Below are positions 22,331 through 33,568 of a stretch of 64,000 nucleotides of DNA, piece by piece. Below the pieces are notes generated by a model that was not told where the DNA came from, made no database searches, and saw nothing but the letters and a program-made list of their open reading frames with translations. The position numbers were made by a program, and so were the translations under genes. Numbering within the stretch: position 1 is the first letter of the stretch; the number at the start of each line of letters is the position of its first letter. Source of the stretch: Daucus carota subsp. sativus (taxonomy: Eukaryota; Streptophyta; Magnoliopsida; Apiales; Apiaceae); NCBI RefSeq assembly GCF_001625215.2, contig NC_030385.2, positions 41,379,598 to 41,443,597 on the forward strand, in the 5' to 3' direction.

Positions 22331-23540
22331 CAAGAGTGTTTTTATCATCTCAAGGTTTTAGATGAGCCTGTTAACTACGGGAGTTTAGAGAACTGATTGG
22401 TAGACGAAAGGGGGATTTGCAGATGTCACTAATTTACATAATTTAGTACGGAAAAAATTGAAAAATTCAGAAATGGGACAAGTGGTCGGAAGCGTTCTAG
22501 AATGAATTGACTTTTAGAACAGAATCACGAAATGATTTGTTAACAAATAAAAATATTGTATCTGTGGTATCCTAAAACACGGTATGGGCCATTGGGTCAA
22601 CAAATCTTAAATTTTTTTTGACAAAGGGTCAACAAATTTTAACCTACTATTGTATGGGTGCACGCTAAGCTCTTCCTCGTTTAAAATACAACAATCATAA
22701 AACAAAGGTTACGGCGGCGGTGATTTTGAAGGTAAAGTCCCTTAAGAAAAATAATGAAACTAAAATGTTACAGAATTGAAAAGAAAATACTATGCGTACT
22801 GTACCTATTTTAATATTGGAATATTTTGAAAACGTCAGAATATTCACAGCTAATTATACAGTCGTTTTCAGAAATTATACAGTCGACACTCAACAACTAA
22901 ATCTTTGGTATTAAATTCAAGATACTATATAGAAATATTCACAGCTCTTAAATTTCATTGGATCACGCGTATCTGCGTTTCGGATTACAATCAATTTCTC
23001 GAAAGAAATTGTGTTTCGCTGTGACCGGATATGTGGATTCTTTTAAGATCATGAAATTCAAAATGAATGAAATTAGCTGATTATAATTATTAATTGGGTA
23101 TAATAATATTAAATAATTATAGGCCATGTTATGTTTCCTCTCTTCTTCTATTTTCCTACTAATTTTAAAATTCAAATCTATATGAATAGTTATATTTAAT
23201 ATTTTAAAAAGTCATAAAAATGTATTTTAATATTTACCAACAAAGTATTGAATTTTGATTTTTATAATATTAATCATAAAATATATACTCCTGACAATGA
23301 AGTTGTGTTCTACTTTAAATTTATTAAAAACTATAAAATCAAATATTAATGAAAAAATAGACCATTTAATATTAATTAAGCTATAACCCTACTAAAAAAA
23401 TCAGATTATAAAAGTAAACTAATCTTAAAGTATGATTGGAGACCCCTGGCTTTCAAATCTACATCCGAAAATAGCCATGCATGGTAAAAATTTTGTTCAA
23501 CTTAATTTTGCTGCAACCTCACTTGAACATTAGTAACAGG
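22331..23540. other. Intergenic, AT-rich
   Basis: No gene or clear repeat. Small open frames on both strands lack protein features. Confidence 0.5.
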
Positions 23541-23709
23541 GGGTGTTTGGGGAGAGTCGGGATCTTCTGTCCCCTTTTTGTGTCTCCTATGTATCCCCTC
23601 ACTCTAATTGGTCAGTTGTTTACTTATCACGTGATCAATCATTCTTATTTATTCTTTCTTGCATCGTTTCTCATCAGAATTTATTTAACCTTTTCAAATC
23701 TATAGAACT

Positions 23710-25010
23710 ATATCTTAATTATTTAAATATCTTTTTCCATATAATACCTAATTAACTATAAATATTGTTTACATAGACATAAATATAATATTATATAGTA
23801 ACTTTAATTTTATGTTTTCTATATGAAATAATTAATTAAAATGTTGAAAAGTTCAATATTATTAAATTTAAAGGCAAAAAAAATACTTTACTTACGTATA
23901 TCTTAATTATTTAAATACCTTTTTCATATAGTACGTAATCAACTAAAAATATTTTTTACATGGTATAAATATAATATTATATAGTAATTTTATTTTGGGA
24001 AATCTACAAAACTACCTACCTTTTCTTTTATTGTTTTCAAAAATACTACCTTTCAGAATTATTTTTAAAAATACCTTTTCATAAAATTGTTTTTTCAAAA
24101 ATACTGTTTGCAACTTTTGCAACCTCATTTGCAACTAGCCAGCCGTGTTGCAACCTCTTTTGCAACTTCATCTGCAACTGAATTTCTGATTTCAAGTTCC
24201 AGTTTTCAAATGTCATTTTCGACCTCATTTTCGGAATCGATATATATATATACATATATATATATATATCAGTATTCAGTTGCATATGGTTGCATTCAGT
24301 TGATTCTATTGTGATCTAATGGCCCCGCCAGGGGCACACCATACATCTGTTGTTACTTACAGTTTTCAGTTGCATTTGGTTGCAACTGAGGTTGCAAATG
24401 AGGTTGCAAAAGTTGCAACTGCGGTTGCAACCTCATTTGCAACTTTTGCAACCTCATTTACAACTATATATAGTTTTCAGTTGCATTAAGTTGCAAAAGT
24501 TGCAACTGCAGTTGCAACTTCATTTGCAACCTCATTTGCAACTTTTGCAACCTCATTTGCAACTTTTGCAACTTACTGTTTTCAGTTGAACTAGTTGCAA
24601 TTGCAGTTGCAACCGTTGCAACAGTTGCAACTTTTCATTTTTATTTGCAACCTCATTTGCAACTTTTGCAACCTCATTTGCAACTTTTACGGCTGCGCCG
24701 CCCAAGGTTGCAAATGAAGTTGCAAAAGTTGCAAATCGTATTTTTGAAAAAAAATATTTATGAAAAGGTATTTTTAAAAACAATGAAAAAGATGGTAGTA
24801 TTTTTAAAAAAATGATTTTACAGATGGGTATTTTTAAAAATATCCCTTTTATTTTTATGTTTTCTATATTAAATAAGTAATTAAAATTTTGAAAACTTTA
24901 ATATTATTAAATTTAAAACAAAAAAAACACTTTATTAATGACTTAAATTATATTTAAAAATTGAGATTTTTTATATAGTATTTAATCTACTAAAATTAAA
25001 TTTTATATAA
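23710..25010. repeat. AT-rich direct repeat, two copies of about 190 bp, second one interrupted
   Basis: Copy 1 is 23710-23898. Copy 2 starts at 23901 with the same TATCTTAATTATTTAAATA and runs to 23996, then resumes at 24847 to about 24945. The shared path includes AAATATAATATTATATAGTAA, TTTTATGTTTTCTATAT and CAATATTATTAAATTTAAA. The gap in copy 2 is exactly the 850-bp TTGCAAC element. Confidence 0.8.
23997..24846. mobile_element. TTGCAAC-repeat element, 850 bp, with 9-bp target-site duplication
   Basis: Termini are GGGA...TCCC. The outer about 110 bp on each side are inverted copies of each other (CAAAAATACTACC, AAAATACCTTTTCATAAA, then TTTGCAAC). Immediately outside both ends is TTTTATTTT, a perfect 9-bp direct repeat (23988-23996 and 24847-24855), the target-site length typical of Mutator-like elements. 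The core (about 24105-24740) is a dense array of TTGCAACCTCATTTGCAAC and its reverse complement, including many palindromic GTTGCAAC octamers, plus one (TA)n tract (24239-24270) and a small hairpin GGCTGCGCCGCC (about 24691). No coding capacity; frames through it are just translated repeat. Confidence 0.8.
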
Positions 25011-25179
25011 TGAATTTTTTTTAGTAAAGCAAATATATTGGTATATGAAAGAAATTCATGGGTACATTTTTTGATAAAACAAACTGTAAATCATAGAGTT
25101 AATATTTAATGCAACAAAAAAGCATGACTGGGAATTTATAAAATTGAAGGTGTACATCGAGAAGAAACAGATTAAGCCT

Positions 25180-25580
25180 GCAGCTAAAAAAGATTTATAT
25201 TTTATATCAGAGTTCAGTGCACAAATAATACTTATTGGATTCTACCATCCACCAAAACAAGCTCCTGCCCAGCCTGTCCATTATCCTTCGGTACTGCTTG
25301 AACTCCTCCATGTCTTTGGAGTATATTTTCTCGTCCTTCCTTCATCAACATGTGTTGCTGATTCTGACTATTTACCACTGTAGTAACCCCTGCATTTCCT
25401 GATTAGCATTGGCAAGCAATTCCACAAATGTCTGCCTTGAAGTTTGATTTGGCATTGTACTGAGAATTGCTGGTTGAAAAATATTCTGGCTAGGAAAAGT
25501 ATTATAGGATGACGGCACAGAACCTAAAGATTGAATACTTGAGTTTAGCATCAGTGCCTGCAGTTTAGTGACAAAATTAG
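25180..25580 (-). other. Coding-like fragments, probably captured or decayed exons
   Basis: On the minus strand, 25558-25372 follows a good splice acceptor (AACTGCAG|GCACTGATG) and reads ALMLNSSIQSLGSVPSS ... TSRQTFVELLANANQEMQGLLQ. A second stretch, about 25317-25200, reads YSKDMEEFKQYRRIMDRLG then RSLFWWMVESNKYY in another frame. Both look like protein but are not joined in one frame and no family comes to mind. Position between the inverted arms of the 23.5-26.0 kb element suggests transposon cargo or a relic of its own gene. Confidence 0.35.
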
Positions 25581-25990
25581 TTAATATTTCATCAAAAATA
25601 TGTAGCCTAGTCAGATATAAATTTACAAACTTCAGAGACAAATGAACAGATCATATTCACTATTATGTTTCTATGTCTTATTGTACGACGTATACCAACT
25701 ATGAACTAAATAATTTGTGAGTGGACTACATCACTTTTGGAAGACAGGAAGTGATGCAATTGAATCAAGTTTGTTATGCAAAGTAAAACCCTCTTGATAT
25801 ACCAGAGTTTGAGATATACTCACGATTTGTAAGTAGTTTATTTGTTTTCTGCAATAATATTCAAAATATATCTTAATTAAAACTAATAAAATTTTGAAGA
25901 GGAGAGATCACGTGAAAAATAAAAAAACTGACCAATAAGAAAGAGGGGACACAGAGGGAGACATAAAGAGGAGACAGAGGATCCAGACTC

Positions 25991-26233
25991 GTTTTGGGAG
26001 GGCTTAAAAGTCCGGCTTCTGAATTATAAGTTAGAAGCACTTATTTGTACCGTTTGTGTAAGAAGTCAAGAAGCACTTATAAAAAGTTAGGAATGCTAAC
26101 TTTTGTTTCAGGACTTCTGCTTATTTGCCAAACACTTTAACCACTTATAAATTTTAATTTACTTCTAATTTCTTCACCACTTCTTTACTTTAAGCAAAAA
26201 GCACTTATTTTAACCTTACCCAAACGCCCACAT
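25991..26233. mobile_element. hAT-like MITE with AAGCACTT inner repeats
   Basis: Ends GTTTTGGGAGGGCTTAAAA (left) and TTAACCTTACCCAAACGCCC (right, inverted match to GGGCGTTTGGGTAAGGTTAA). The interior has AGAAGCACTTAT on both sides in opposite orientation. It abuts the right arm of the composite element directly. The same class of element appears again at 38.1-39.1 and 48.5 kb. Confidence 0.6.
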
Positions 26234-26430
26234 AATAAGATCTACAATACAGTGAAGTAGCTATTTTATCAAGCTATAACATTGCCTTAATTTATTCCAA
26301 CTACTTCTTTGTCTTATAAATGTTGTATATGCATTGTTAAAAAATACAGAATTTGTAAGCTCATGGGGGAGCAGAATTAGCATAAGTTGTAGTATAATGT
26401 ATTATTAATCTGTCCATGGAAAACATTTTC

Positions 26431-28916
26431 TCATGCTCCACTCTGTACTGCTGGTGCTGGAGCAAATGCATCACTCAAAATTCCTGCAGAGAAATGGGTG
26501 ATTAATTGTCAGAATAATGTCCGAGTTTCACGTATAGTAAAGATACTTTAACGATGCTTTAGGAGAAAAAATGATGGAAATACTTCAATTTGATGACTCG
26601 AATAGAGAAAGACTTACCACAGAGAAGAAGGTTTTGAGGTGGTGGTTGTTCTTTGGCAGGGTTAGGATCGTTGTTATGAACTCTGATATAGAGTTCTTCA
26701 CCGCTGTACCAGTGCTTCATGTGTTGTGATCTTAAGTTCCACATTCCTGGATTGTCCAGAAATGTGTAAACTGCAGTCCATCCTCCAGGGTAGACTTGAA
26801 CCGTGGAACGAACAACTGGATCAAAGAGATTGTAGGTGCTCCGCGAGTCTGATGTCCATTCTCCGTCTCCAAACCTGTACAATGTCATGGTTCCCGATCA
26901 TAATATATCTTTCTGATTCTTTGACAATTTCATTTTATTTTTTGTTCTGCATAGTACAAGGTCATTCTGGTTTTTGGACCAGAGGCCTAGCGGATATACG
27001 ACGATGATTGAAATTCAGTGGACCTTATTACATGTGTCTTTATGGGAAAAGCTTACCCAACCACGTAGAATCCGAAACCATCCAGATGCCAAGAATCCAT
27101 GACATTTAGGTTATTCCTGAAAACAATTTCATGCCAGCCTTTGTGAATTCCAGTAGCAACAAAAACCCCATATACAGCAGCATTACTGACAGAGTCGACA
27201 GGAAACTCATCAAGGGTGTAAACACCAGTTCCGTTGACAAAGTAATCTGCAAGTTTTACTGGTGTATTCGGTGTAAAGTACGATACATTGTTCACTACAT
27301 AGCGAGGATCTCCGTTGATGTTAGAGATTGATCCCTCAAGGATAAAGGTTTGTGACAGAGTTACATTTGTTACGTTGAAAGTTCCTTGTGGATTTGGCCT
27401 TGCAGCACCAGCAGTCATATTCCACCTATAGTATTGGAATATTACAAACAATAAGATGTTAGCTAGTAGATCCTCGTAGTTAATATGTTTAGCATCTTTA
27501 AATCAAGATTTACCTGATACTTTTTGCTTGTTCTACAGAAAAATCTACGTCGAATGGATCAGGGCCACTGGGAAGAGTGCTGCTAACCGACGAGGCAGAG
27601 TTAGAATAATGTAGCACCCCTTTTGCCACGAGGGCACTGTCATCTGTGGTGTTAAGCATTTTTGGGGAAGCGACAATGTTGTAATCAGCATCATCTTGAT
27701 TGGCTGTGACAAGAACTGAATAGGACTGGCCAACGTGCACATCAAGAGAGTCTAATGTGATCTGACTAGTATAAGAACCTTCTGTTTCGACTACCACCAT
27801 TTGATGGTTCTGTATCCTGAAGTTAAAACTCAATGTTGTCCCGACGTTCGCTACTCTAAATCTGTAAGTTTTTCCTGCATAGCATAATGCAAATTCTCAG
27901 AATCCAAACACTTAAGGCCTGCAGGCAGCAATGAATGATCTGACTTGCAATGCCACTAACCTTTTGTTACCGTGAATGACTCGGAACTTTTTGTACTCGT
28001 GTTCCCATAAGGCCCTTTACCATTCATCAAAAGAACATCTGGAACGTTAGCAGATGACATTAGACTGCTTTCCACCGCAGATCTCAGTACCTTTTATAAT
28101 TGCATGGTAAACAGAAGAGGACGCAGGTATATTAAAATCCGATGAATACAACTAATCATCTTCATTTATACTAAAGAGATGCACGTCAGTATCAGTCACC
28201 TTGTAGTCCGTAACAAACCAGTCACCAATGAGAAGATCAAATTCTGCTTCTGGTTTCGGGAAAGGAACATTGATGACAATCCGGTTATTTATTCTTAGTG
28301 GTCCAAAGCCTCCAGCAACCTTTTGATAATTGATTGATGGAAAGTACGTAAAAGTTCCAATCTGATCTTTCGTCTGAAACACATATGTCCAGTTTGTTCC
28401 TGCTTGAATTGGGCAGTTAGTTCCAGAAACTCCGTCTTGCCATGAATTAAGCCTCTGCTGTATGCCACTCCTGCAAAACCGTTCAACTATTTAACATAAT
28501 GAAGGGATTCACAATCTTTATCTAGCTTCTTGAATGAATTAGTTTTTGCAGACATGTAATATACCATGTAATGAGTAGTGGCTCATCCATATTGTTGAAT
28601 ACGTTCACATGAACAACATCATTAGTCGTGGCATTGATAAGGGGTCCTGGAAACATTCCATTGATGGTGATAACCTGTAAGCACACAATGGTTTTGCACA
28701 CTTTCAGCAGACAAAGCATAAACATTGTTCAACGATATAATGTAATATCACAATGACTTGGTTACTTACAGGCTGAGATGAAGTAAAGGGGTTGATCGTC
28801 GTGTCAACAGCAACAACCCATTCTAGAAAGATATCAGCACTATTGGCTCCAGAAAGAAAGACAGCCAACAAAGCAACAATAACAGTTTTCCACCGGAAGG
28901 CGCCATACGATGCCAT
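26431..28916 (-). CDS. SKU5-similar (SKS) multicopper-oxidase-like secreted protein
   Basis: Eight exons: 28916-28770, 28674-28565, 28470-28200, 28090-27961, 27874-27514, 27425-27057, 26874-26618, 26483-26431; all GT-AG and in phase, giving 565 residues. A signal peptide covers residues 1 to about 26 (KTVIVALLAVFLSGANSAD). Three cupredoxin-like domains follow, with family marks GMFPGPLINATTND, GPLRINNR, NGKGPYGN, DSWHLDGFGFYVVG and PGMWNLRSQHMKHWY. The copper-binding His motifs of true ascorbate oxidases are replaced (LLITWSGIQQ where oxidases have HWHG, GTFTYFPS where they have HSH), as known for SKU5/NTP303 proteins, so no oxidase activity is expected. Relatives act at the cell wall in directional growth and pollen tubes. 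The end, APAPAVQSGA, shows no GPI-anchor hydrophobic tail, unlike SKU5 itself. Confidence 0.93.
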
Positions 28917-30008
28917 TGTAAGGTGTGAAGCTGCAATGAGGTCTTCTTCTTGTGCCTCTTGGAATCAGACAAATAAATGCATGAACAAGTAAATGATATC
29001 GAATAATATAGCAAATAGGAATTAGCCTGCATAAGACAACAGTTAAATGGGTGAAAGTTCCTAAGAAAAGAACAAGAATAGTGAATAACAATGGTTAGAC
29101 AATTGCACTGCTGTCATCCAATGTATATAATAAGCCGGCTTAACTAGGAAAACAGATGCTATACTTCTGTAATACCTGATTATTCATACACAAGTTGACC
29201 AAGCCATTGCAGCCTGACGGGCTTATGACATGGTCTTGAGCACAAGGAAAAACTGTCTGTCGACTATCGAAAAAACCAGATGACATATGTCGGCTGCTTA
29301 TGATAAAAATTTCCAAGAATCCCAGAGGGCCATGGTATTAACGCCAATTGTTGCATTAATCAGATACAAAAAAGGAGATTATTCTCAACATATCATAGAC
29401 AAGTGAAGTTCCTCTACAGAGCTACAGAGTCTGAAATTTAAAATCAAAACATCACTGATATTTTTTCTGATATTGAATGTGTACTCTTCTGCAGTATTAT
29501 ATAAGTTCTCTCACAGGCCGGATTCTCTAGGATACTGTGTCTCAGGCGTGGGGCAAAGTCTGCGTGCATCTCACCCTCCCAAGTCCCGTACGAGTGTAAC
29601 ATTTCATACATTACACCACAAAACAATTGCTAAGGTGTAAAAACATGTTTATTTTACATACAATAGTTTTGTGTACAAAATATACAACCGTTCAGTAAAT
29701 TACTATCGCCTAGTACACACTGTCGTTTATCTTTCATTTTTTAGCATCTATACTTATCAAAAAAGACCATGCGCTATTCACACATGGACTACAGAATCAA
29801 AAGATAAAGAACAAAGTACAGATCATCTCAAATATGAGCCCCTCTATGGAAAAGCTTTCAATGTACAGGATTGTACCCCACTGGGTTTTAGGAAGACCAA
29901 ATCAACAAGCACCATGGCATCGAGAGATATCAATGATTCTAGTCTCACCATTTGAGACGACGTTGTGTGAGACTCTGTGCTTATAAAACCAATTTTATTC
30001 GACTTCAA
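28917..30008. other. Spacer between the SKS and RAB genes
   Basis: Promoter side of the SKS gene (28917 on) and 3' side of the RAB gene (up to 30008). It contains a short SINE remnant at about 29505-29605. The open frames here have no protein features. Confidence 0.5.
29505..29605 (+). mobile_element. Au-SINE-like remnant
   Basis: GGCAAAGTCTGCGTGCATCT followed by CACCCTCCCAAGTCCCGTACGAGTG closely resembles the conserved 3' body of the plant Au SINE (GTCTGCGTACA...ACCCTCCCCAGACCCC...GTGG). The A/B promoter boxes and the T-rich tail are not clear, so this is a truncated or worn copy. Recognised from memory of the family; an alignment to the Au consensus would settle it. Confidence 0.5.
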
Positions 30009-33000
30009 CTAGGAGCAGCAACTTTTGTGTCTTTCCTGATAAAATTGCTCCTGCTTCAAAATCTGCCGCTTCACTACCAAAGATCCTTGCTCCAACAGAC
30101 TAGGTCTCTCAAGTATCTGCACGCTATCCGCAGTTATTAGAATATATACCATCCCCCTCATTATAAAACTATACGGATAGGAATTCTATTGAAATTCAAA
30201 GTATTAAAAATGATGACGAGAGGCATTGATTGATGCAACTGAGCTCGGACACTATCTTATATTTCAACTATCACTGTTCTGTTTCATGGACTCGGATCCC
30301 TGTGAGTTTCTCAAATTGGACTATCTAATTATATAAATATGCACAGTATGTTAATCTACTTTGAAAGTGTTCACTGGTGCGTTTCAAAATTCGTATACTC
30401 AACTGAGTAAATTACATGAAGATCTTATATGCCTTTAAGTACACTTTATTAAAATGCTCTCCAAAGTAGGCTAAGAGTTACTGTTAGGTTCTATTCCTGA
30501 AGAAAGAGAATAGCATGATGATGACTTTTGATATCAAGCTACTAATGTTGTGTCACTTAGAAAATATATAGAAGGGAAACTCGAAAAATGCATGAATAGC
30601 TCAGAATGACTCAACAGTCTCTTTCGATAACTATTCCTAGCCAGATGTTTTCTATTTAGATCAAGTGCTATAGACATTGATGCTGTCCATTTGCACGATA
30701 TGCATATACCAACTCCGGAATGGCCCCTGATGTAAAAATAACAAGAAGAAAATTGTCCAACATCAACTTTTGTGGAGTGTTAGATTTAAAACCATCTCAG
30801 AAACGATATACCTTTAAAGTGAGATCTTTAAAGCACTGCTGCACATTTTCCCTTGTTTTTGCACTACATTCATAAAATATACATTTATGCTCTTGTGCCA
30901 GAGCCAGTCCCTCTTGTCTTGTTACAGCTCTTTCACTCTCCTGGAAAACAAACATATGCATGTCACTGATACAGGAGGAATCTATAATTCACTCAAAAAC
31001 AACAGAAGTGTTAGCTTTTTATATACACTACAGCTTCCACCTAAGTAGCAAAAGTTTGCAATTCCGAGCTTAAAGAAACTCTTAATCAAGGTAGGTAGCT
31101 ATATTGATATATAAACAGCATGTGCTAGACGTACCCTATCAACTTTGTTGCCGACGAGTATCTTGATGCATTCCTCATTTGTAGAGTAGAGATCTACTTC
31201 CTTTGCCCATATATTTGACAAGTTTGTAAAAGTTTCTCGGCGTGTTACATCATAAACTGCGAGAAAAAGTAAATAAACTCTAGTTACTAGACAACAAGTT
31301 GTCTCACATTTCATTTCATGGTCAGAGGCAATTGAAAGGTAGGCAGTGGTCATTCTAAAGATGAAAACGTAAAATAAAATAGCAAAAACCATTAGATATA
31401 GTATATGTATAAGACCATCTCATACTTAGTATGAGCATATCTGCGGGTAAAATTAACAAGAATTTGTTTAATAGACCGGGAGCTGTACATTTTAACAGGA
31501 TTTTCTACATTTTTAATTGACAGGAGGAGTTATACAATGACTTAAAATTTTAAAATGTTTATTCGATTATTTTTAATAACTCAGTCCCCAATATAAGCTG
31601 AAAACTCGAACCAAGCAAAATAATTATATATCTTCAATACCCCCAGAACTAATCTGAAAATAGACAGGCATACCAAGAACTATCCCATGTGCACCTCTGT
31701 AGTACGAGCTTGTCAATGTACCAAACCTCTCTTGTCCAGCTGAAATTGAAAACAACTGTGATATATCATGCACAAAATTACTTAGAAGGAAAACAAAACC
31801 ATCTCATCACTTGCTAATCACTACATGTTTGCATTTCGATGTTACTTTTCGACTGTTGATGTATGGTAATTGGTAACTACTGAACATATTTTATTATATT
31901 TGGTCATGAGTACTATATAATTTGGTAAGATTCTCAAGAGTTTCTTGTTTAAATATCCTTTGCATCCATAACAGCACCTAATATGCTAGTAAAATTGTGT
32001 TGATCATAATAAAAAACTGATTCAGTAGTGAAACATATCTGCATGTTTCACATTTTGCTAGTGATTATATACAATCAACATGAACTAGTAATTGCCTCAC
32101 TAAACAGTAAGATAACAGCTGCCCTACCTTTCATAAAAACCGGTATGCTCAACAATCAACATACTGTTATTCATTTATCGCAATAAAGATTATTGAAAAC
32201 TAAACAATGGGTAGTTCAGTTCAAGTCATCAATCAGTTTAATTACCTGTGTCCCATATAGTTAGTTTTAACCGTTTTCCAGCATTTGTGAGGAACTTAAT
32301 CTTGAAATCTACTCCTGAAATGGTAAATAAGCAAATAATTAAGGAAAGAATAATCTCAATTACAACAAAGATTCATACGACAGAGTACTCCTAATTAAAC
32401 CTACTTCGAAAGAATTATATACCATTACAAGATGTTGCTAACTACCAGGGGTGTATTCGATTGGGATTTTAATGCATTGTTTTTAGTCTATGGATTTTAA
32501 TGGATTGTATGGGATTCTGATTTTTTGCGGATTCTTCATGAAATGTCGCAGAGTTGATAGGATTTAGGTACAATGCTTCAAAATCCCATTGAATTTGGTG
32601 GGATTTCAAAAAACTTAAAATACACTGAAGAATGCCACAAAATCCATCATTTTATAAAATGAAAAAAAATCCATCAGCATTTGAATACCATCAGATTTTA
32701 ATGGATTTTAAACAATCCCAATTGAATACCATCGGATTTTAAAGCATAATTTAAAATCCCAATTGAATACCACTAGATTTTGTAGCATAGTTTAAAATCC
32801 CAATTGAATACCTCAAGATTTTAATGGATTTCAAACAATCCCAATCGAATACCCTCGGATTTCATGAATGCAAAAAAATGCTTTAAAATCCCAATCCAAT
32901 ACACCCCTCTACAATTAACTAAGACATAGACACTAATTTATCAAGAACAATTATGTAACAAGTGATTGACCAATTACGGAATTCAATTACCTTATTGGAG

Positions 33001-33568
33001 ATGAACATACAGGGAATTCAAATCGAAAACAATAATTAAAAAGAAAAATACACCTGACCTATCTCAAGATCTTGGTAAATAACAGACTCAAACTTTTTAG
33101 CATGGTTAAATTTTGATTTTCAAATACTGTAGTAATAATCTCTCTCTCTCCACATCCATCTCTCCCCTCTCTCTCGCCCTCTCCCTCTCCCTCGGTCGCC
33201 CTCCCCCCCTCTCTCTCTCGCCCTCTCCCACTCTCTCCCCCCCCCCTCTCTCCCGCCTTCTCCCACTCCCCCCCTCTCTCCCCATTTCTCTCTCTCTCGC
33301 CCTCTCCCACTCTCTTTCCTCTCTCTCCCACACCCACACACAAACAAACAAACAATAAATAAAGATAATAAGAAGTACCTATGGTAGGGGAAAGATCTTG
33401 AAGAGAATACTGACAATCCGAGATCATGAAACTAAGCAGAAGACTACTCTTGCCCACACCAGAATCACCAATCAACAAAATCTTGAAAGAATAATCATAA
33501 CTACTTGGACTTATACTCCCCCCTCCATTCCCTCTACTAACCAACTTCTTCGACGAAGAAGAATCCAT
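30009..33568 (-). CDS. RABC1: RAB GTPase, RABC/RAB18 class
   Basis: A small GTP-binding membrane-traffic switch. Six exons: 33568-33379, 32314-32246, 31739-31674, 31256-31135, 30940-30812, 30116-30009; phases agree and give 227 residues. G boxes: GDSGVGKS (P-loop), PTIGVDFK (switch I), WDTAGQE (G3), NKVD (G4) and ECSAK (G5); the C-terminus CCS is a double-Cys prenylation site. [23 protein letters not shown] and [15 protein letters not shown] place it nearest Arabidopsis RABC1. Start: ATG at 33568 (MDSSSS); upstream frame has only GTG. Two oddities are four extra residues before switch I ([16 protein letters not shown]) and Gly for Arg in QERFGTL (usually QERFRTL). The long open frame through intron 1 is an artefact of the CT repeat. 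The gene symbol is by family resemblance. Confidence 0.92.
32447..32910. mobile_element. MITE in intron 1 of the RAB gene, with internal repeats
   Basis: Inverted ends AGGGGTGTATTCGATTGGGA (left) and TCCCAATCCAATACACCCCT (right). The interior repeats a unit of about 50 bp, AATCCCAATTGAATACC followed by GATTTTAATGGATTTAAA-like sequence, four times between 32690 and 32870. This makes the element partly a tandem array of its own termini. The end sequence suggests a PIF/Harbinger- or hAT-type MITE; I could not define the target duplication. Confidence 0.75.
33139..33352. repeat. CT-rich microsatellite in intron 1 of the RAB gene
   Basis: About 200 bp of imperfect (CT)n with CCCTCTCTCTCGCC-type units, ending in (CACA)n and (AAACA)n. 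Long frames on either strand here encode only low-complexity Arg/Glu or Leu/Ser/Pro and are not genes. Confidence 0.9.

Larger units (their letters stand above)
23541..25991. mobile_element. Composite non-autonomous DNA element with long inverted arms
   Basis: The left arm, about 23551-23638 (GAGTCGGGATCTTCTGTCCC ... ATTGGTCAG ... TCACGTGATC), is the inverted counterpart of the right arm, about 25905-25991 (GATCACGTGA ... CTGACCAAT ... AGAGGATCCAGACTC). The arms agree at roughly three bases in four. No transposase domain is visible between them. The interior holds two AT-rich direct repeats, the 850-bp TTGCAAC element and a coding-like cargo at about 25180-25580. The left end begins near GGGGGTGTTTGGGG. 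Superfamily is not settled; the start resembles PIF/Harbinger or hAT termini. Confidence 0.6.

Noticed and set aside
24087-24783. Several open frames rich in Leu/Gln/Arg on both strands
   Set aside because: They are translations of the TTGCAAC repeat words in the 850-bp element, with no independent protein character.
30664-30735. A candidate last exon of the RAB gene following TTTACATCAG
   Set aside because: Its frame gives no RAB-like end, whereas 30116-30009 joins in phase and encodes the expected SLLEQGS...CCS tail.
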